Notes: generated by a model from the sequence alone, not told the origin. Numbered from the stretch's first letter, positions 6,872-14,699 are shown. The stretch is DNA of 18,675 bases from an uncultured Paenibacillaceae bacterium (GCA_937983035.1 CALKAN010000173.1:1-18675); one strand, 5' to 3'. Numbers and translations are program-made.

Positions 6872-7405
6872 TTGAAAGAAATTCAAGCCGTATTTGTAGA
6901 TCGAGACGGCACCATTGGCGGAACCGGGCATTTTATTCATCCTAACGACTTCGTGCTGTATGAAGGGGTGCAGTCAGCGATCCATGAACTCATTAAAGCA
7001 GGACCGCTTGTTTTCGCATTTACGAACCAGCATCGCATTGCTAAAGGACAAGCGACGCTGGAACAGTTTCGGAAACAGTTTGACAGCTATGGATTTGACG
7101 ATGCTTTCATTTGTCCGCACAGCATGGACGTCGATTGCGAATGCAGAAAGCCGAAGCCCGGCATGCTGCTTGCTGCAGCAAGCAAATATGATTTGGATTT
7201 GACGAAATGTTTGGTGATCGGCGACGTTGGAGATACGGACATGCTGGCCGCTCATGCCGTCGGGGCCAAGAAGATATTGGTGCGCACGGGCTGGGGGGAA
7301 GGATCGCTGAATGAATACAGGCATAAATGGAAAGAAACGGATCCAGACTATGTTGCTGAAAACTTCGTGGATGCGGTCCGCTGGATTAAAGCGAATTTCA
7401 CATAG
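6872..7405 (+). CDS. HAD-IIIA family phosphatase (GmhB/HisB-N-like)
   Basis: A 177-residue haloacid-dehalogenase-type phosphohydrolase. Motif I is DRDGT (nucleophile D10, acid D12), motif II FTNQ (T51), motif III K93 in CRKPKPGM, and motif IV GDVGDTDM (D118, D121). C81-x-H83-x5-C89-x-C91 forms the zinc loop known from heptose-bisphosphate phosphatase GmhB and the HisB phosphatase domain. It is likely cytosolic and acts on a small sugar or histidinol-type phosphate; no heptose or histidine genes are nearby, so the substrate is open. The TTG start at 6872 is supported by GGGAGG eight nt upstream, and no ATG lies between. First convincing gene of the plus-strand run, divergent from the nrd operon. 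Confidence 0.88.
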   Translation: MKEIQAVFVDRDGTIGGTGHFIHPNDFVLYEGVQSAIHELIKAGPLVFAFTNQHRIAKGQATLEQFRKQFDSYGFDDAFICPHSMDVDCECRKPKPGMLLAAASKYDLDLTKCLVIGDVGDTDMLAAHAVGAKKILVRTGWGEGSLNEYRHKWKETDPDYVAENFVDAVRWIKANFT

Positions 7406-7487
7406 CTGCTTATGCTGCATCATGATGTGGAACGAATCGACCGAAAGTCCAGGCGGGATTTGCGCAAAGAAGGGATGAGGAGAACTT

Positions 7488-8054
7488 ATGAATGCGATGC
7501 GTTTCGATAATGAACAATTTCCGGTGTTGTCAAACACGATCGATTGGGGGATCGTTCAGTCGAAATTTTCGCTCATTCAGCAAGTTGAGGATGAATCGCT
7601 CATCAGCAATGTCAGCATCATCCCGCACATCGGCGACCGCTATGTGATCATACAGCTGGAAAACGGAAAATGGGAGCTTCCCGGCGGAACATTGGAGCCA
7701 GGGGAACATTACATGGATGGATTGAAGCGGGAATTGATGGAGGAAGCAGGCGCGCAATTGCTTGATTATCATATTTTTGGCCAATTTTATTGCGAATCGA
7801 CGGCTGATAAGCCGTATCGGCCTCATATTCCGCACCCGCATTTTATCCGAATTCTCGGATTTGGCGAAGTGAAGATTGTCGGACGGCCTTCGAATCCAGC
7901 GGATGGAGAACAAGTGATGAGTGTTGCAGCAGCGGAAATAGAAGAAGCCGTTCGGAGATTCGAGCGAATCGATCGTCATGACATTGCGGAGATGTATAAG
8001 CTGGCGCATGTCATTCGAACGAGCAGAGCAGGCATCAGTCCTGCGAATATTTAA
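7488..8054 (+). CDS. Nudix hydrolase
   Basis: A 188-residue protein with a full Nudix box G-x5-E-x7-REL-x-EE-x-G (GGTLEPGE ... RELMEEAG, about residues 66-89), preceded by a strand ending in KWELPGG. Such enzymes cleave nucleoside diphosphates linked to another moiety, using Mg bound by the box glutamates. The usual bulky residue after the final glycine is alanine here. A His/Pro-rich segment (YRPHIPHPH) in the middle may form the substrate loop. The start ATG 7488 has GAGGAG five nt upstream. It lies 82 bp after the HAD-IIIA gene and 45 bp before a second HAD gene, which suggests a role in clearing or salvaging phosphorylated metabolites. Substrate cannot be read from sequence. Confidence 0.9.
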   Translation: MNAMRFDNEQFPVLSNTIDWGIVQSKFSLIQQVEDESLISNVSIIPHIGDRYVIIQLENGKWELPGGTLEPGEHYMDGLKRELMEEAGAQLLDYHIFGQFYCESTADKPYRPHIPHPHFIRILGFGEVKIVGRPSNPADGEQVMSVAAAEIEEAVRRFERIDRHDIAEMYKLAHVIRTSRAGISPANI

Positions 8055-8099
8055 TTATGTTTGCAACTGGAAGGGATAATGACATTCAGGAGGAACTAC

Positions 8100-8768
8100 A
8101 TGATAAAAGCAGTTGTATTTGACTTTGACGGATTGATCATTGATACAGAATCGCCTTGGTATGATGCTTACCGGGCAGCATTTCAAGATTACGGCGTCGA
8201 TTTGCCGCTTGAATTGTGGCTGAAATGCGTCGGCACGACTTTCGCGGCGTTCGATCCTATCGTTTATTTGGAAGAACAAAGCGGAGGAACGATAGATCGG
8301 AATGAGATTTTTGCAAAAACGAGGAAGCGTCATGATCAAATCATGCAAGAAAAAGGCTTGCGCGAAGGGGTTCAATCGTATTTGGAAGATGCCGCTGCCA
8401 AAGGGCTGAGGATCGGATTAGCCACCAGCTCCAGCCGCGCATGGATCGATCGCTTTTTAAAACGATTTGACCTGACGCATTATTTCGATCAGATTAATAC
8501 TGCGGATGATGTTGAGAAGGTCAAGCCGGACCCAGAATTGTATGTAAAAACGATCCGTGATTTGGGAGTTGAAGCGAATGAGGCCATTGCGTTCGAAGAC
8601 TCGCTCAACGGTCTAACCGCTGCGAAAGCTGCGGGCTTGCAATGCGTGATCGTTCCTAATGACATCACTCGTCATCTGCCTTTTGCCGATTATGACCTGA
8701 AGCTTGCGTCCATGGGGGACATGACGTTGGAAGAAGTGATTTGGAAGATCGAAAAATCGATGGCATGA
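8100..8768 (+). CDS. HAD-IA phosphatase, YhcW-like
   Basis: A 222-residue HAD subfamily IA hydrolase. Motif I is FDFDG (D8, D10), followed by the helical cap; motif II is ATSSS; the motif III lysine lies in EKVKPDPELY; motif IV is FEDSLNG. Overall wording (TADDVE-VKP-PELY, AFEDS-NG, CVIVPN, YD--L-SM) closely follows B. subtilis YhcW as I remember it, a phosphoglycolate-phosphatase/beta-phosphoglucomutase-like protein of unsettled substrate. I chose ATG 8100 because AGGAGG (8088-8093) lies six nt before it; an in-frame start at 8061 would only add residues with no binding site. Same-strand follower of the Nudix gene. Confidence 0.92.
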   Translation: MIKAVVFDFDGLIIDTESPWYDAYRAAFQDYGVDLPLELWLKCVGTTFAAFDPIVYLEEQSGGTIDRNEIFAKTRKRHDQIMQEKGLREGVQSYLEDAAAKGLRIGLATSSSRAWIDRFLKRFDLTHYFDQINTADDVEKVKPDPELYVKTIRDLGVEANEAIAFEDSLNGLTAAKAAGLQCVIVPNDITRHLPFADYDLKLASMGDMTLEEVIWKIEKSMA

Positions 8769-8850
8769 CGAGAGATTATTTTTTATTGTGATGAAGACAG
8801 TTTTCATCGGGTTTAATGGATGTTCAAGTTTTTACTTGGAGTGAGCAGCG

Positions 8851-9630
8851 ATGGAGAAAAGCATTCAAGCAGCATTGATGGAAATCGAACGGGCGCGAGA
8901 TGTTCGCATTCTGTATGCCTGTGAAGCCGGAAGCCGCGCTTGGGGAACCGCCAGGTCAGACAGCGATTATGACGTCCGGGCGATCTATATGCATCCTTTG
9001 GAGTGGTATTTATCGATTGAACATAAGCAAGATTACATCGATGTTTACGCTGAGAAGCGACGTCTGGACATTCATGGCTGGGAGATCCGGAAAGCGTTGC
9101 AGCTTTTGAACAAATCCACTCCTTCCTTGTTGGAATGGCTCCAATCCAGCATCGTCTATCGCTCCTGTCCGGCGTTTGTTTCCTCTATGCGCATGCTTGC
9201 GCGCAAATGCTTTTCTCCAAAAGCTTGCATCTATCATTACTTGCATATGGCTGAACGAAATTATCGAAAAATGACGCAGCAAGAAGCTGCTGATGTCAAA
9301 GCTTATTTTTACATATTGCGCCCGCTCTTGGCATGCAAGCATATCGAAAATCATCACGCGATTCCGCCGCTGGAATTTCAAGCATTATTAAAAAGTGCTG
9401 CAGTTTCGCCTTCCATTGTCAATGAATTGGAACAATTGCTCATTCTGAAATTACAAGAAGAGAAACGTCCATCGGCTGTAAACCAAAAGGTGCTTCATCA
9501 TTTTATCGAACAAGAAATTGAGCGCATGAAACAGATCGCGGATTCGCTTCAGCCAAACCGCGCCGATAATGCGGATGAGTTGAATCGCCTGTTCAGGCAA
9601 ATGCTCATCAAAGACAATGATGTCCAATGA
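8851..9630 (+). CDS. Predicted nucleotidyltransferase, YcgL/RlaP type
   Basis: A 259-residue protein with an N-terminal polymerase-beta-like nucleotidyltransferase core: G27-S28 followed by the metal-binding pair D39-x-D41 in SDSDYD. The ACEAGSRAWG opening and YMHP segment are those of the COG3541/RlaP family (B. subtilis YcgL). The rest is helical (CIYHYLHMAERNY, then a Lys/Glu-rich tail). The family has been linked by neighbourhood to RNA ligases and RNA repair, but the nucleotide-acceptor partner is not known. No RNA ligase is visible here. A GGAG precedes the ATG at 8851. Neighbours are a HAD phosphatase and an MFS transporter. Confidence 0.88.
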   Translation: MEKSIQAALMEIERARDVRILYACEAGSRAWGTARSDSDYDVRAIYMHPLEWYLSIEHKQDYIDVYAEKRRLDIHGWEIRKALQLLNKSTPSLLEWLQSSIVYRSCPAFVSSMRMLARKCFSPKACIYHYLHMAERNYRKMTQQEAADVKAYFYILRPLLACKHIENHHAIPPLEFQALLKSAAVSPSIVNELEQLLILKLQEEKRPSAVNQKVLHHFIEQEIERMKQIADSLQPNRADNADELNRLFRQMLIKDNDVQ

Positions 9631-9705
9631 TGACATCCATTGATGAATATACGGTTGAATGGCTGTTGAAAGAAAAACGCAAAAGAGAGAAAAGGACTCA
9701 AACTT

Positions 9706-10929
9706 ATGAGAGCACAAGGAGCAAGAGAGGAATCGGAAAGAACTGTCGTCGCCATCGCGCTAATTACAGCAGTTTGCCTGCTGGGAGATATGATGCTCTA
9801 TATCGTTTTGCCGATCTATTGGGAAAGCTTCGGGTTGTCTTCGCTTTGGCAAGTCGGGCTTTTGTTGTCGGTCAATCGTTTAGTGCGGCTTCCTCTTAAC
9901 CCGGTCGCGGGATGGTTTTATCAAAACATGTCCAAACAGACAGGCGTGCTCATTGCAGTCGCGCTGGCTGCGGTTACGACTTTCTCATATGGGTATGCAA
10001 AGAGCTTTTGGCTGCTGTTGACAGCGCGGTGTTTTTGGGGAGCGGCATGGTCTTTGCTTCGCCTAGGCGGCTTTTTGACTGTGCTGGACGCATCGGGTGA
10101 GCAGAATCGGGGATATCTCATCGGCCGATATAATGGATTATGGGGATTGGGCGGATTGGCGGGCATGCTGGCCGGCGGTTTGCTTGCAGATCGTTTCGGC
10201 ATTGAAATCGCAGCAAGTTTGTTTGCGGTTTTGGCTGTTTGCTGCATTCCGTTTGTGATTCGCTATGTGCCGAAGCGCGTGAAGCAAAAGAAAGAGTCAG
10301 CTCCATCTTCCGGCAAGGCGATGTACAGAGATCTGTGGAAGCAGCCGAACATCATCTATGTGCTGATCACGGGATTTACTGTATCCATGGTGTTTTTCGG
10401 GATTTACATGTCTACGTTAAGCAGGATGCTGGAGGTCAATGATGCGGCGCTTCGTCTGTTCGGATTCACAGCAGGCGCTGCGACGCTTGCGGGATTCATC
10501 CAAGCCGTGCGCTGGGGCTGGGATCCGTTTCTTGCACCGTTGTTCGGCAAATTATCTGACGGCAGAAAAGGAAGAATGCCGTTTTTGATCGGATCTTTGC
10601 TTCTCAGTGCAGGATGGTTTATTTTAATGCCGTTTCCTTTTCCGTTATGGCTGTGGATCGGCATTGCGCTTTGCTTGCAGTTATCGTGGACGATGATCAT
10701 TACGGTTGCCGACTCTTTGGCAGCAGATGCAGCTTCTCGAACGAATAAAGTTGCGGCCATGACTGCCTATACATTGGCAGCGGATGTCGGAGCGGCGCTT
10801 GGCCCAAGTCTGGGGTATATGTTGACCGATCTGTTTAACTTGTCCATATTGTATTGGTTTACCAGCGCTGTGCTGATCATTCTTTCTTTGATGTGGTTTA
10901 CAAGAAGGAAGATGTTTTCATCGGTGTAA
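9706..10929 (+). CDS. MFS transporter
   Basis: A 407-residue integral membrane protein with about twelve hydrophobic segments and a hydrophilic central loop (VPKRVKQKKESAPSSGKAMYRDLW, about 190-212), the usual two-by-six major facilitator layout. The loop sequence GKLSDGRKGRMPF (about 284-296) is the second-half copy of the MFS loop motif G-x3-D-x2-GRR/K; a related ADRFG appears in the first half. It probably exports or imports a small organic solute by proton coupling; the substrate cannot be told. The AviRa-like methyltransferase two genes downstream makes drug efflux one possibility, but the intervening sugar-isomerase-like gene argues equally for a metabolite. AAAGGA lies nine nt before ATG 9706; the gap to the nucleotidyltransferase is 75 bp. 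Confidence 0.9.
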   Translation: MRAQGAREESERTVVAIALITAVCLLGDMMLYIVLPIYWESFGLSSLWQVGLLLSVNRLVRLPLNPVAGWFYQNMSKQTGVLIAVALAAVTTFSYGYAKSFWLLLTARCFWGAAWSLLRLGGFLTVLDASGEQNRGYLIGRYNGLWGLGGLAGMLAGGLLADRFGIEIAASLFAVLAVCCIPFVIRYVPKRVKQKKESAPSSGKAMYRDLWKQPNIIYVLITGFTVSMVFFGIYMSTLSRMLEVNDAALRLFGFTAGAATLAGFIQAVRWGWDPFLAPLFGKLSDGRKGRMPFLIGSLLLSAGWFILMPFPFPLWLWIGIALCLQLSWTMIITVADSLAADAASRTNKVAAMTAYTLAADVGAALGPSLGYMLTDLFNLSILYWFTSAVLIILSLMWFTRRKMFSSV

Positions 10930-11110
10930 CCCAGACGTTTAAAGATCCCGGTTTTTATCATTCGCAAAAGAGGCAGAAGTCAGCAAGCAACGATGATTGA
11001 ACCACTTGAAAAAATTAAGCTGTTTTATTCAGGGAACATTGGAAGGTGAACAATATATTCAAGAATTTTGCAAGCAATATCTTGCATAATAGAAATGGGA
11101 GGGATCAGTC

Positions 11111-11968
11111 ATGATTTTGGATCGTTTGGGAGTAATTACGGATGAAGTGTCCGACGATTTTCAAGAGGCGTTGGACTGGATTCGCAGCGAAGGATTGAAA
11201 TACGCGGAGCTTCGCATGATCGACGGCAAAAACATTTCCCATTTGAACGATGATGAAGTCATGCGAGTGAAGGAACAATTGGATAAGCGCGGCTTGCGTG
11301 TTTCGGCGATCGCATCGCCGATCTTCAAATGCGCATTGGACCCGGCCCGTCCCGTCGCTTCCGGAGATCGATTTGGACAAGAAGAAGCGGGAGCAGACGA
11401 GCATTTTGAGATGCTGCATCGCACGATAGAGATTGCAAAACGCGTGGACACGCGTTTCATTCGCATCTTTTCGTTTTGGAGAGAGAAAAATCCGGAATCT
11501 TATTTTGACGAAATCGTCCAGCATCTATCCAAGGCCGCCCAGATCGCAGAACAAGCCGGCATCATGCTCGTATTGGAAAATGAAGGATCGTGCAACGGCG
11601 GTTTGGCTGAAGAAACAGCAGCACTTGTCACCAAAGTGAATTCACCGAACTTGAAAGTGCTGTGGGATCCGGGAAATGAACGTGCCCGCGGGCTTTCGCC
11701 GTATCCTGAAGGTTATCAGCATGTCAAACATTTATTGGCTCATGTTCATTTAAAAGATGCCGCGGTCAAACCTGGCGCTTCCGCGCGCTGCGTGCCGATC
11801 GGTCAAGGCGAAGTGCCTTATCGCGAGCAGTTCCAAGCGCTCATCAGCGATGGATATGACGGATTGTACGTCATTGAAACGCATTATGTGCCGGAAGGCG
11901 GAACAAAGAAGGACGGAACGAAGCAAACGCTTGATGGAATTCGGGCGATTTTAAAACAGTTGGAGTAA
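11111..11968 (+). CDS. Sugar phosphate isomerase/epimerase-like TIM barrel
   Basis: A 285-residue protein of the xylose-isomerase-like (AP endonuclease 2) TIM-barrel superfamily. The expected metal ligands are present: E in VLENEG, D in LWDPGN, H in HVHLKDA, and E in VIETHY near the C-terminus. A conserved RIFSFW strand precedes them. Members isomerise or epimerise sugars, inositols and their phosphates; the exact substrate is not recognisable. GGGAGG lies eight nt before ATG 11111. The 180-bp gap upstream holds no clear promoter or terminator. The MFS transporter just before could supply its substrate, a common pairing in carbohydrate or inositol uptake, but this is inference. Confidence 0.88.
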   Translation: MILDRLGVITDEVSDDFQEALDWIRSEGLKYAELRMIDGKNISHLNDDEVMRVKEQLDKRGLRVSAIASPIFKCALDPARPVASGDRFGQEEAGADEHFEMLHRTIEIAKRVDTRFIRIFSFWREKNPESYFDEIVQHLSKAAQIAEQAGIMLVLENEGSCNGGLAEETAALVTKVNSPNLKVLWDPGNERARGLSPYPEGYQHVKHLLAHVHLKDAAVKPGASARCVPIGQGEVPYREQFQALISDGYDGLYVIETHYVPEGGTKKDGTKQTLDGIRAILKQLE

Positions 11969-12046
11969 TTGACGAACAGGCGTATCTTGCAAAATGCAGA
12001 TGATTGAAATGACTTATTATGATGCAAGGGCGGTTATTCGAGCACT

Positions 12047-12769
12047 ATGAAATATAAATTTGAAACAAAAGCAAAAAATTACGAGGATTATGCAAGCGGC
12101 AGGGTGCTGTACAACGTTCCCGGCGCAACGGCTTTTCCAGTAAGGCTGGCCAGTGAAATGATTCAGCGCTGTTTTCATCGATTAGCAGCCAAAGGATTGC
12201 AAGCCCCTTATCGTATTTATGATCCGTGCTGCGGCGGCGCATACATGCTGACAACCGTTGCCTTTTTATTTGGCGAACGATTGGACCGCATTTATGCTTC
12301 AGACATTGATCATAACATGGTGGAAGCAGCGGGCAACAATTTGTCCTTGCTCACTGAAGAAGGATTAAGAAAAAGAGAACGGCAAATTCGGCAATTGCAT
12401 GAAGAACATCAAAAAAATTCTCATCTTGAGGCACTGGACAGCTTGCAGAAGCTGCAAAACCGAGGCAATTTCTTCGTTCCTGCCGACATTGAAGTGTTTC
12501 AACACGATATTACATCGGCTCCTCCTTCGAGTTTAAGCCTTGTTGATATCGTGATGACAGATTTGCCTTATGGAAGTTTGACGCAATGGAAAAGCATCTG
12601 CGAAAACCCGGCGGAGGCGTTTTTTAATCATATTGAGCCATTGCTGCATGCAAATTCAGTCATTGCCGTTGCGGCTGACAAGAGTCAGCGTCTTGCTCAC
12701 GACAATTTCAAAAGAGTGGAATATTTCAAGATTGGGAAGCGGCATGCAGGTTTGTTCGAACCGCTTTAA
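12047..12769 (+). CDS. AviRa-family 23S rRNA methyltransferase
   Basis: A 240-residue S-adenosylmethionine-dependent methyltransferase. The family signature is visible in order: a VPGATAFPVRLASEM segment (about 24-38), the SAM loop DPCCGGAYML (59-68), acidic D86 in ASDID, AAGNNLSLLTEEGL (94-107) and catalytic TDLPYG (171-176). This follows AviRa of Streptomyces viridochromogenes (SAPGYPAFPVRL, DPCCGSGYLL, NLALLSPAGL, LTDLPYG) from memory; AviRa methylates 23S rRNA G2535 and protects against the orthosomycin avilamycin. The second G of the GSG loop is A here (GGAY). The helical insert after residue 105 is Gln/Arg/His-rich. No strong ribosome binding site precedes ATG 12047. It may give intrinsic orthosomycin resistance or be a housekeeping rRNA modifier. 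Confidence 0.85.
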   Translation: MKYKFETKAKNYEDYASGRVLYNVPGATAFPVRLASEMIQRCFHRLAAKGLQAPYRIYDPCCGGAYMLTTVAFLFGERLDRIYASDIDHNMVEAAGNNLSLLTEEGLRKRERQIRQLHEEHQKNSHLEALDSLQKLQNRGNFFVPADIEVFQHDITSAPPSSLSLVDIVMTDLPYGSLTQWKSICENPAEAFFNHIEPLLHANSVIAVAADKSQRLAHDNFKRVEYFKIGKRHAGLFEPL

Positions 12770-12865
12770 ACTTCCTCCTTTCACCAGCATGATTCTGATT
12801 CGTTTCGGGAACAGTATGCGTGCGGCGGTAAAAAAACATGACGAATATCATCGAGGAGGATCAGA

Positions 12866-13387
12866 ATGGGAATTTTAAGCGGCAATCCTAAGAATGAACC
12901 GATGCACTATGGCGAAGTGTTCGGCATTTGGACTTATTTGGCCACGATCAAAGGATTGTTGGTGCAATATCAAACGCTGATGAATCATACCGGTGACGCA
13001 GATTTAAGAAGACTGCTGGAAGATGCAACTGAAAATATGATGAAGTCTGAAATTGGACAGATCGAAAAAATGCTGAAAGAAAACGGCATTGGCTTGCCGC
13101 CTTCTCCGCCGGAGCGTCCTAAAGCTTCTTTAGAGGAAATTCCAGTCGGAGCCCGGTTCAATGATGCTGAAATCGCCGCAGCATTTGCCAAAGACATGTC
13201 ACTCGGATTAATTTCTTGCAGTTCGATCATGGGAGAATCGATCAGGGAAGACATCGCATTAATGTTTGGCCAATTTCACGCAACAAAAGCGCAATACGGT
13301 TTAAGAATTTTGCGGATGAACAAAGAAAAAGGCTGGTTGATCCATCCGCCGCTTCATGCCAATGTGCCTGAACCGGCATATTCATGA
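12866..13387 (+). CDS. DUF3231 family protein (ferritin-like helical)
   Basis: A 173-residue, mostly helical protein that I recognise as a single DUF3231 domain. Signature pieces are MGILSGNPKNEPMHYGEVFG at the N-terminus, LPPSPPERP at about 95-103, IPVGARFND, and EDIALMFGQFHATKAQYG near the end, closing with WLIHPPLH. The His/Glu spacing suggests a ferritin-like four-helix bundle. The family is common in Bacillales spore-formers and its function is unknown; a role in spores or in metal/redox handling is only a guess. GAGGAGG lies six nt before the ATG. It is the last gene before a terminator and 96 bp after the rRNA methyltransferase; the two seem functionally unrelated. Confidence 0.88.
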   Translation: MGILSGNPKNEPMHYGEVFGIWTYLATIKGLLVQYQTLMNHTGDADLRRLLEDATENMMKSEIGQIEKMLKENGIGLPPSPPERPKASLEEIPVGARFNDAEIAAAFAKDMSLGLISCSSIMGESIREDIALMFGQFHATKAQYGLRILRMNKEKGWLIHPPLHANVPEPAYS

Positions 13388-13436
13388 TTCGATTGACGGC
13401 TTGGCATGACATTGAAAAATTTGTACTGCGTAACGC

Positions 13437-13466
13437 AAGGGTCTCCTCTGAGGAGATCCCTTTTTC
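13437..13466 (+). terminator. Intrinsic terminator after the DUF3231 gene
   Basis: Stem AAGGGTCTCC / GGAGATCCCTT with loop TCTGA and one bulged A, followed by TTTTTC. It lies 50 bp after the DUF3231 stop and closes the plus-strand run of 6872-13387. Confidence 0.88.
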
Positions 13467-13476
13467 TTCCTGTTCC

Positions 13477-13563
13477 TTGACAGTAAAGCAGAAAATAGTT
13501 AACCTAGCATAAAAACAGATTTTTTTCTCCTTATTTTTGACATGATGCTCGTCAATTTATAAA
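13477..13563 (+). promoter_or_regulatory. Candidate promoter region of the alpha/beta-hydrolase
   Basis: Most of the gene-free stretch 13388-13691 consists of the terminator and this AT-rich segment. Two exact TTGACA hexamers occur, at 13477 and 13537. The second is followed after only 15 bp by TATAAA (13558-13563), the better candidate though short-spaced. The first has only a poor TAACCT at 17 bp. Beyond them, AGGAG at 13576 precedes only tiny frames (9 or 20 codons), which I do not call as genes. Confidence 0.4.
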
Positions 13564-13691
13564 GCCAAATCATAGGAGAGAAATCTTTTGGCATGCGAAC
13601 AATCGCTCATTCGCCAATCTGATTTTATTTCAAAGGATCAAAGAAACTAATCCGATCCATCAGCATGAAATATAATGAGGTGTTTCGTTTG

Positions 13692-14489
13692 ATGACTGAT
13701 TTTGAACAGCTTGCATACAGCAATGATTATGTTCAGTTTCGCAAAATGGATTTATTCAGGCCTGATGTTTCCAACGGTTCATGTTTATTGTTTATCCATG
13801 GGGGAGGCTGGTCAGCCGGAAGCAAAGAGCAGTGGCACGATGTATGCCGCCATTTTGTTAAACTAGGTTTTGTATGCGCTTCAATTTCCTATCGATTGCT
13901 TCCAGACTACATTTTCCCCAGTCAAATTGAAGATGCAAGGCTCGCCATGCAATTTTTGAAAAGAAATGCCGCTAAGTTCGAGTTCGATCCCCAGTCGATC
14001 GCAGTTGTCGGCTCATCAGCGGGCGGATATTTAGCCGTTATGTTAGGATTGATTGCGGAAACCGATGCGTTGGGCAGGGTGCCTGAACTTGAAATGAAGG
14101 ATACGAAACCTCAAGCCGTCATCGGTTATTGCCCGGTTGTGACGCTGTATTCAGGCCGCGAGTCTGCTCATCAACTGATGGGCGGAACGCCGCAGCAAAT
14201 GCCGGAGTCTTATATGATGGCTTCCCCGGACAAGCGCGCAGAAAGCGGCCGTTCTGATTTTCCCCCGTATTTGTTGATTCAAGGAAACGAAGATGAAACA
14301 ACGACGTTGCAAAATACGTCGAAGTTCTGCCATCACATTAACACAAACGGCGGCACGGCTTCGTTAATCGTGCTTCCTGGAATCAGGCACGGCTTCGGCT
14401 ACGGCATAAAGACAACGGCTCAGAGACAATCGATTGCTCATGTGGAATTGTTTCTTGAACGGCATCGGTTTGGGAATGGTTTAAAATAA
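13692..14489 (+). CDS. Alpha/beta-hydrolase, esterase/lipase (HGGG type)
   Basis: A 265-residue carboxyl-ester-type hydrolase. Numbered from ATG 13692: oxyanion-hole HGGGW (36-40), nucleophile elbow GSSAG with S109, acid D201 in QGNEDET, and H233 in IRHGFGYG. SISYRLLPDYIFPSQIEDA is the usual strand-loop-helix before the elbow in hormone-sensitive-lipase-like and arylformamidase-like enzymes. There is no signal peptide, so it is cytosolic. I chose 13692 because GAGGTG lies nine nt upstream; the frame also opens at ATG 13665, which has no nearby binding site and would add nine residues. It is a single gene between a terminator and the arsR region. Natural substrate unknown. Confidence 0.9.
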   Translation: MTDFEQLAYSNDYVQFRKMDLFRPDVSNGSCLLFIHGGGWSAGSKEQWHDVCRHFVKLGFVCASISYRLLPDYIFPSQIEDARLAMQFLKRNAAKFEFDPQSIAVVGSSAGGYLAVMLGLIAETDALGRVPELEMKDTKPQAVIGYCPVVTLYSGRESAHQLMGGTPQQMPESYMMASPDKRAESGRSDFPPYLLIQGNEDETTTLQNTSKFCHHINTNGGTASLIVLPGIRHGFGYGIKTTAQRQSIAHVELFLERHRFGNGLK

Positions 14490-14538
14490 GCGGTGATCAT
14501 GGTTCCGACATTGAAGTTTGAAGAATGTTTGAACCTTT

Positions 14539-14567
14539 TTGTTGTGCGGTTCGAAATAAGTTATAAT
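14539..14567 (+). promoter_or_regulatory. Candidate promoter of the arsR-type gene
   Basis: A perfect -10 TATAAT (14562-14567) is preceded, 17 bp upstream, by only a weak -35 (TTGTTG). It would start transcription near 14574 and give a leader of about 125 nt containing the hairpins at 14580-14646. Confidence 0.5.
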
Positions 14568-14579
14568 TACGTTTATAAG

Positions 14580-14646
14580 CCGGTCCCTTATTGAGACAAT
14601 ATTTGTTGCAGCACGTTCATGCGCGTGAGCGCAGGCTGCAAACCGG
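14580..14646 (+). promoter_or_regulatory. Structured RNA leader upstream of the arsR-type gene
   Basis: CCGGT (14580-14584) can pair with ACCGG (14642-14646). They enclose a stem TTGCAGC (14605-14611) / GCTGCAA (14635-14641) with a CACG/CGTG pair inside. A nested, two-level fold right after a predicted transcription start and before a ribosome binding site suggests a regulatory leader. I could not match it to a riboswitch class I know. Confidence 0.35.
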
Positions 14647-14699
14647 GGATCGCGTCTAAAAATAAAAAGTGATACCAATTGGATTGAAGGAGTATTATA

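Noticed and set aside
8789..8807. GATGAA-N7-TTCATC hairpin after the YhcW-like gene
   Set aside because: The stem is short and AT-rich with no T-run following it, so I do not call a terminator.
9627..9899. Plus-strand 90-codon frame whose ATG overlaps the nucleotidyltransferase stop
   Set aside because: The coupled start is tempting, but the frame is Lys/Arg-rich, runs deep into the MFS gene out of frame and becomes non-protein-like. The MFS start has its own binding site.
12633..12878. Plus-strand 81-codon frame crossing the end of the AviRa-type gene
   Set aside because: Most of it shadows the methyltransferase in another frame. The part beyond the stop has no start signal and ends on the ribosome binding region of the DUF3231 gene. 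A frameshifted AviRa C-terminus was considered but the existing end has normal family length.
13576..13650. Tiny frames (9 and 20 codons) after an AGGAG before the alpha/beta-hydrolase
   Set aside because: Too short and overlapping each other, with no amino-acid bias suggesting a leader peptide; likely chance.
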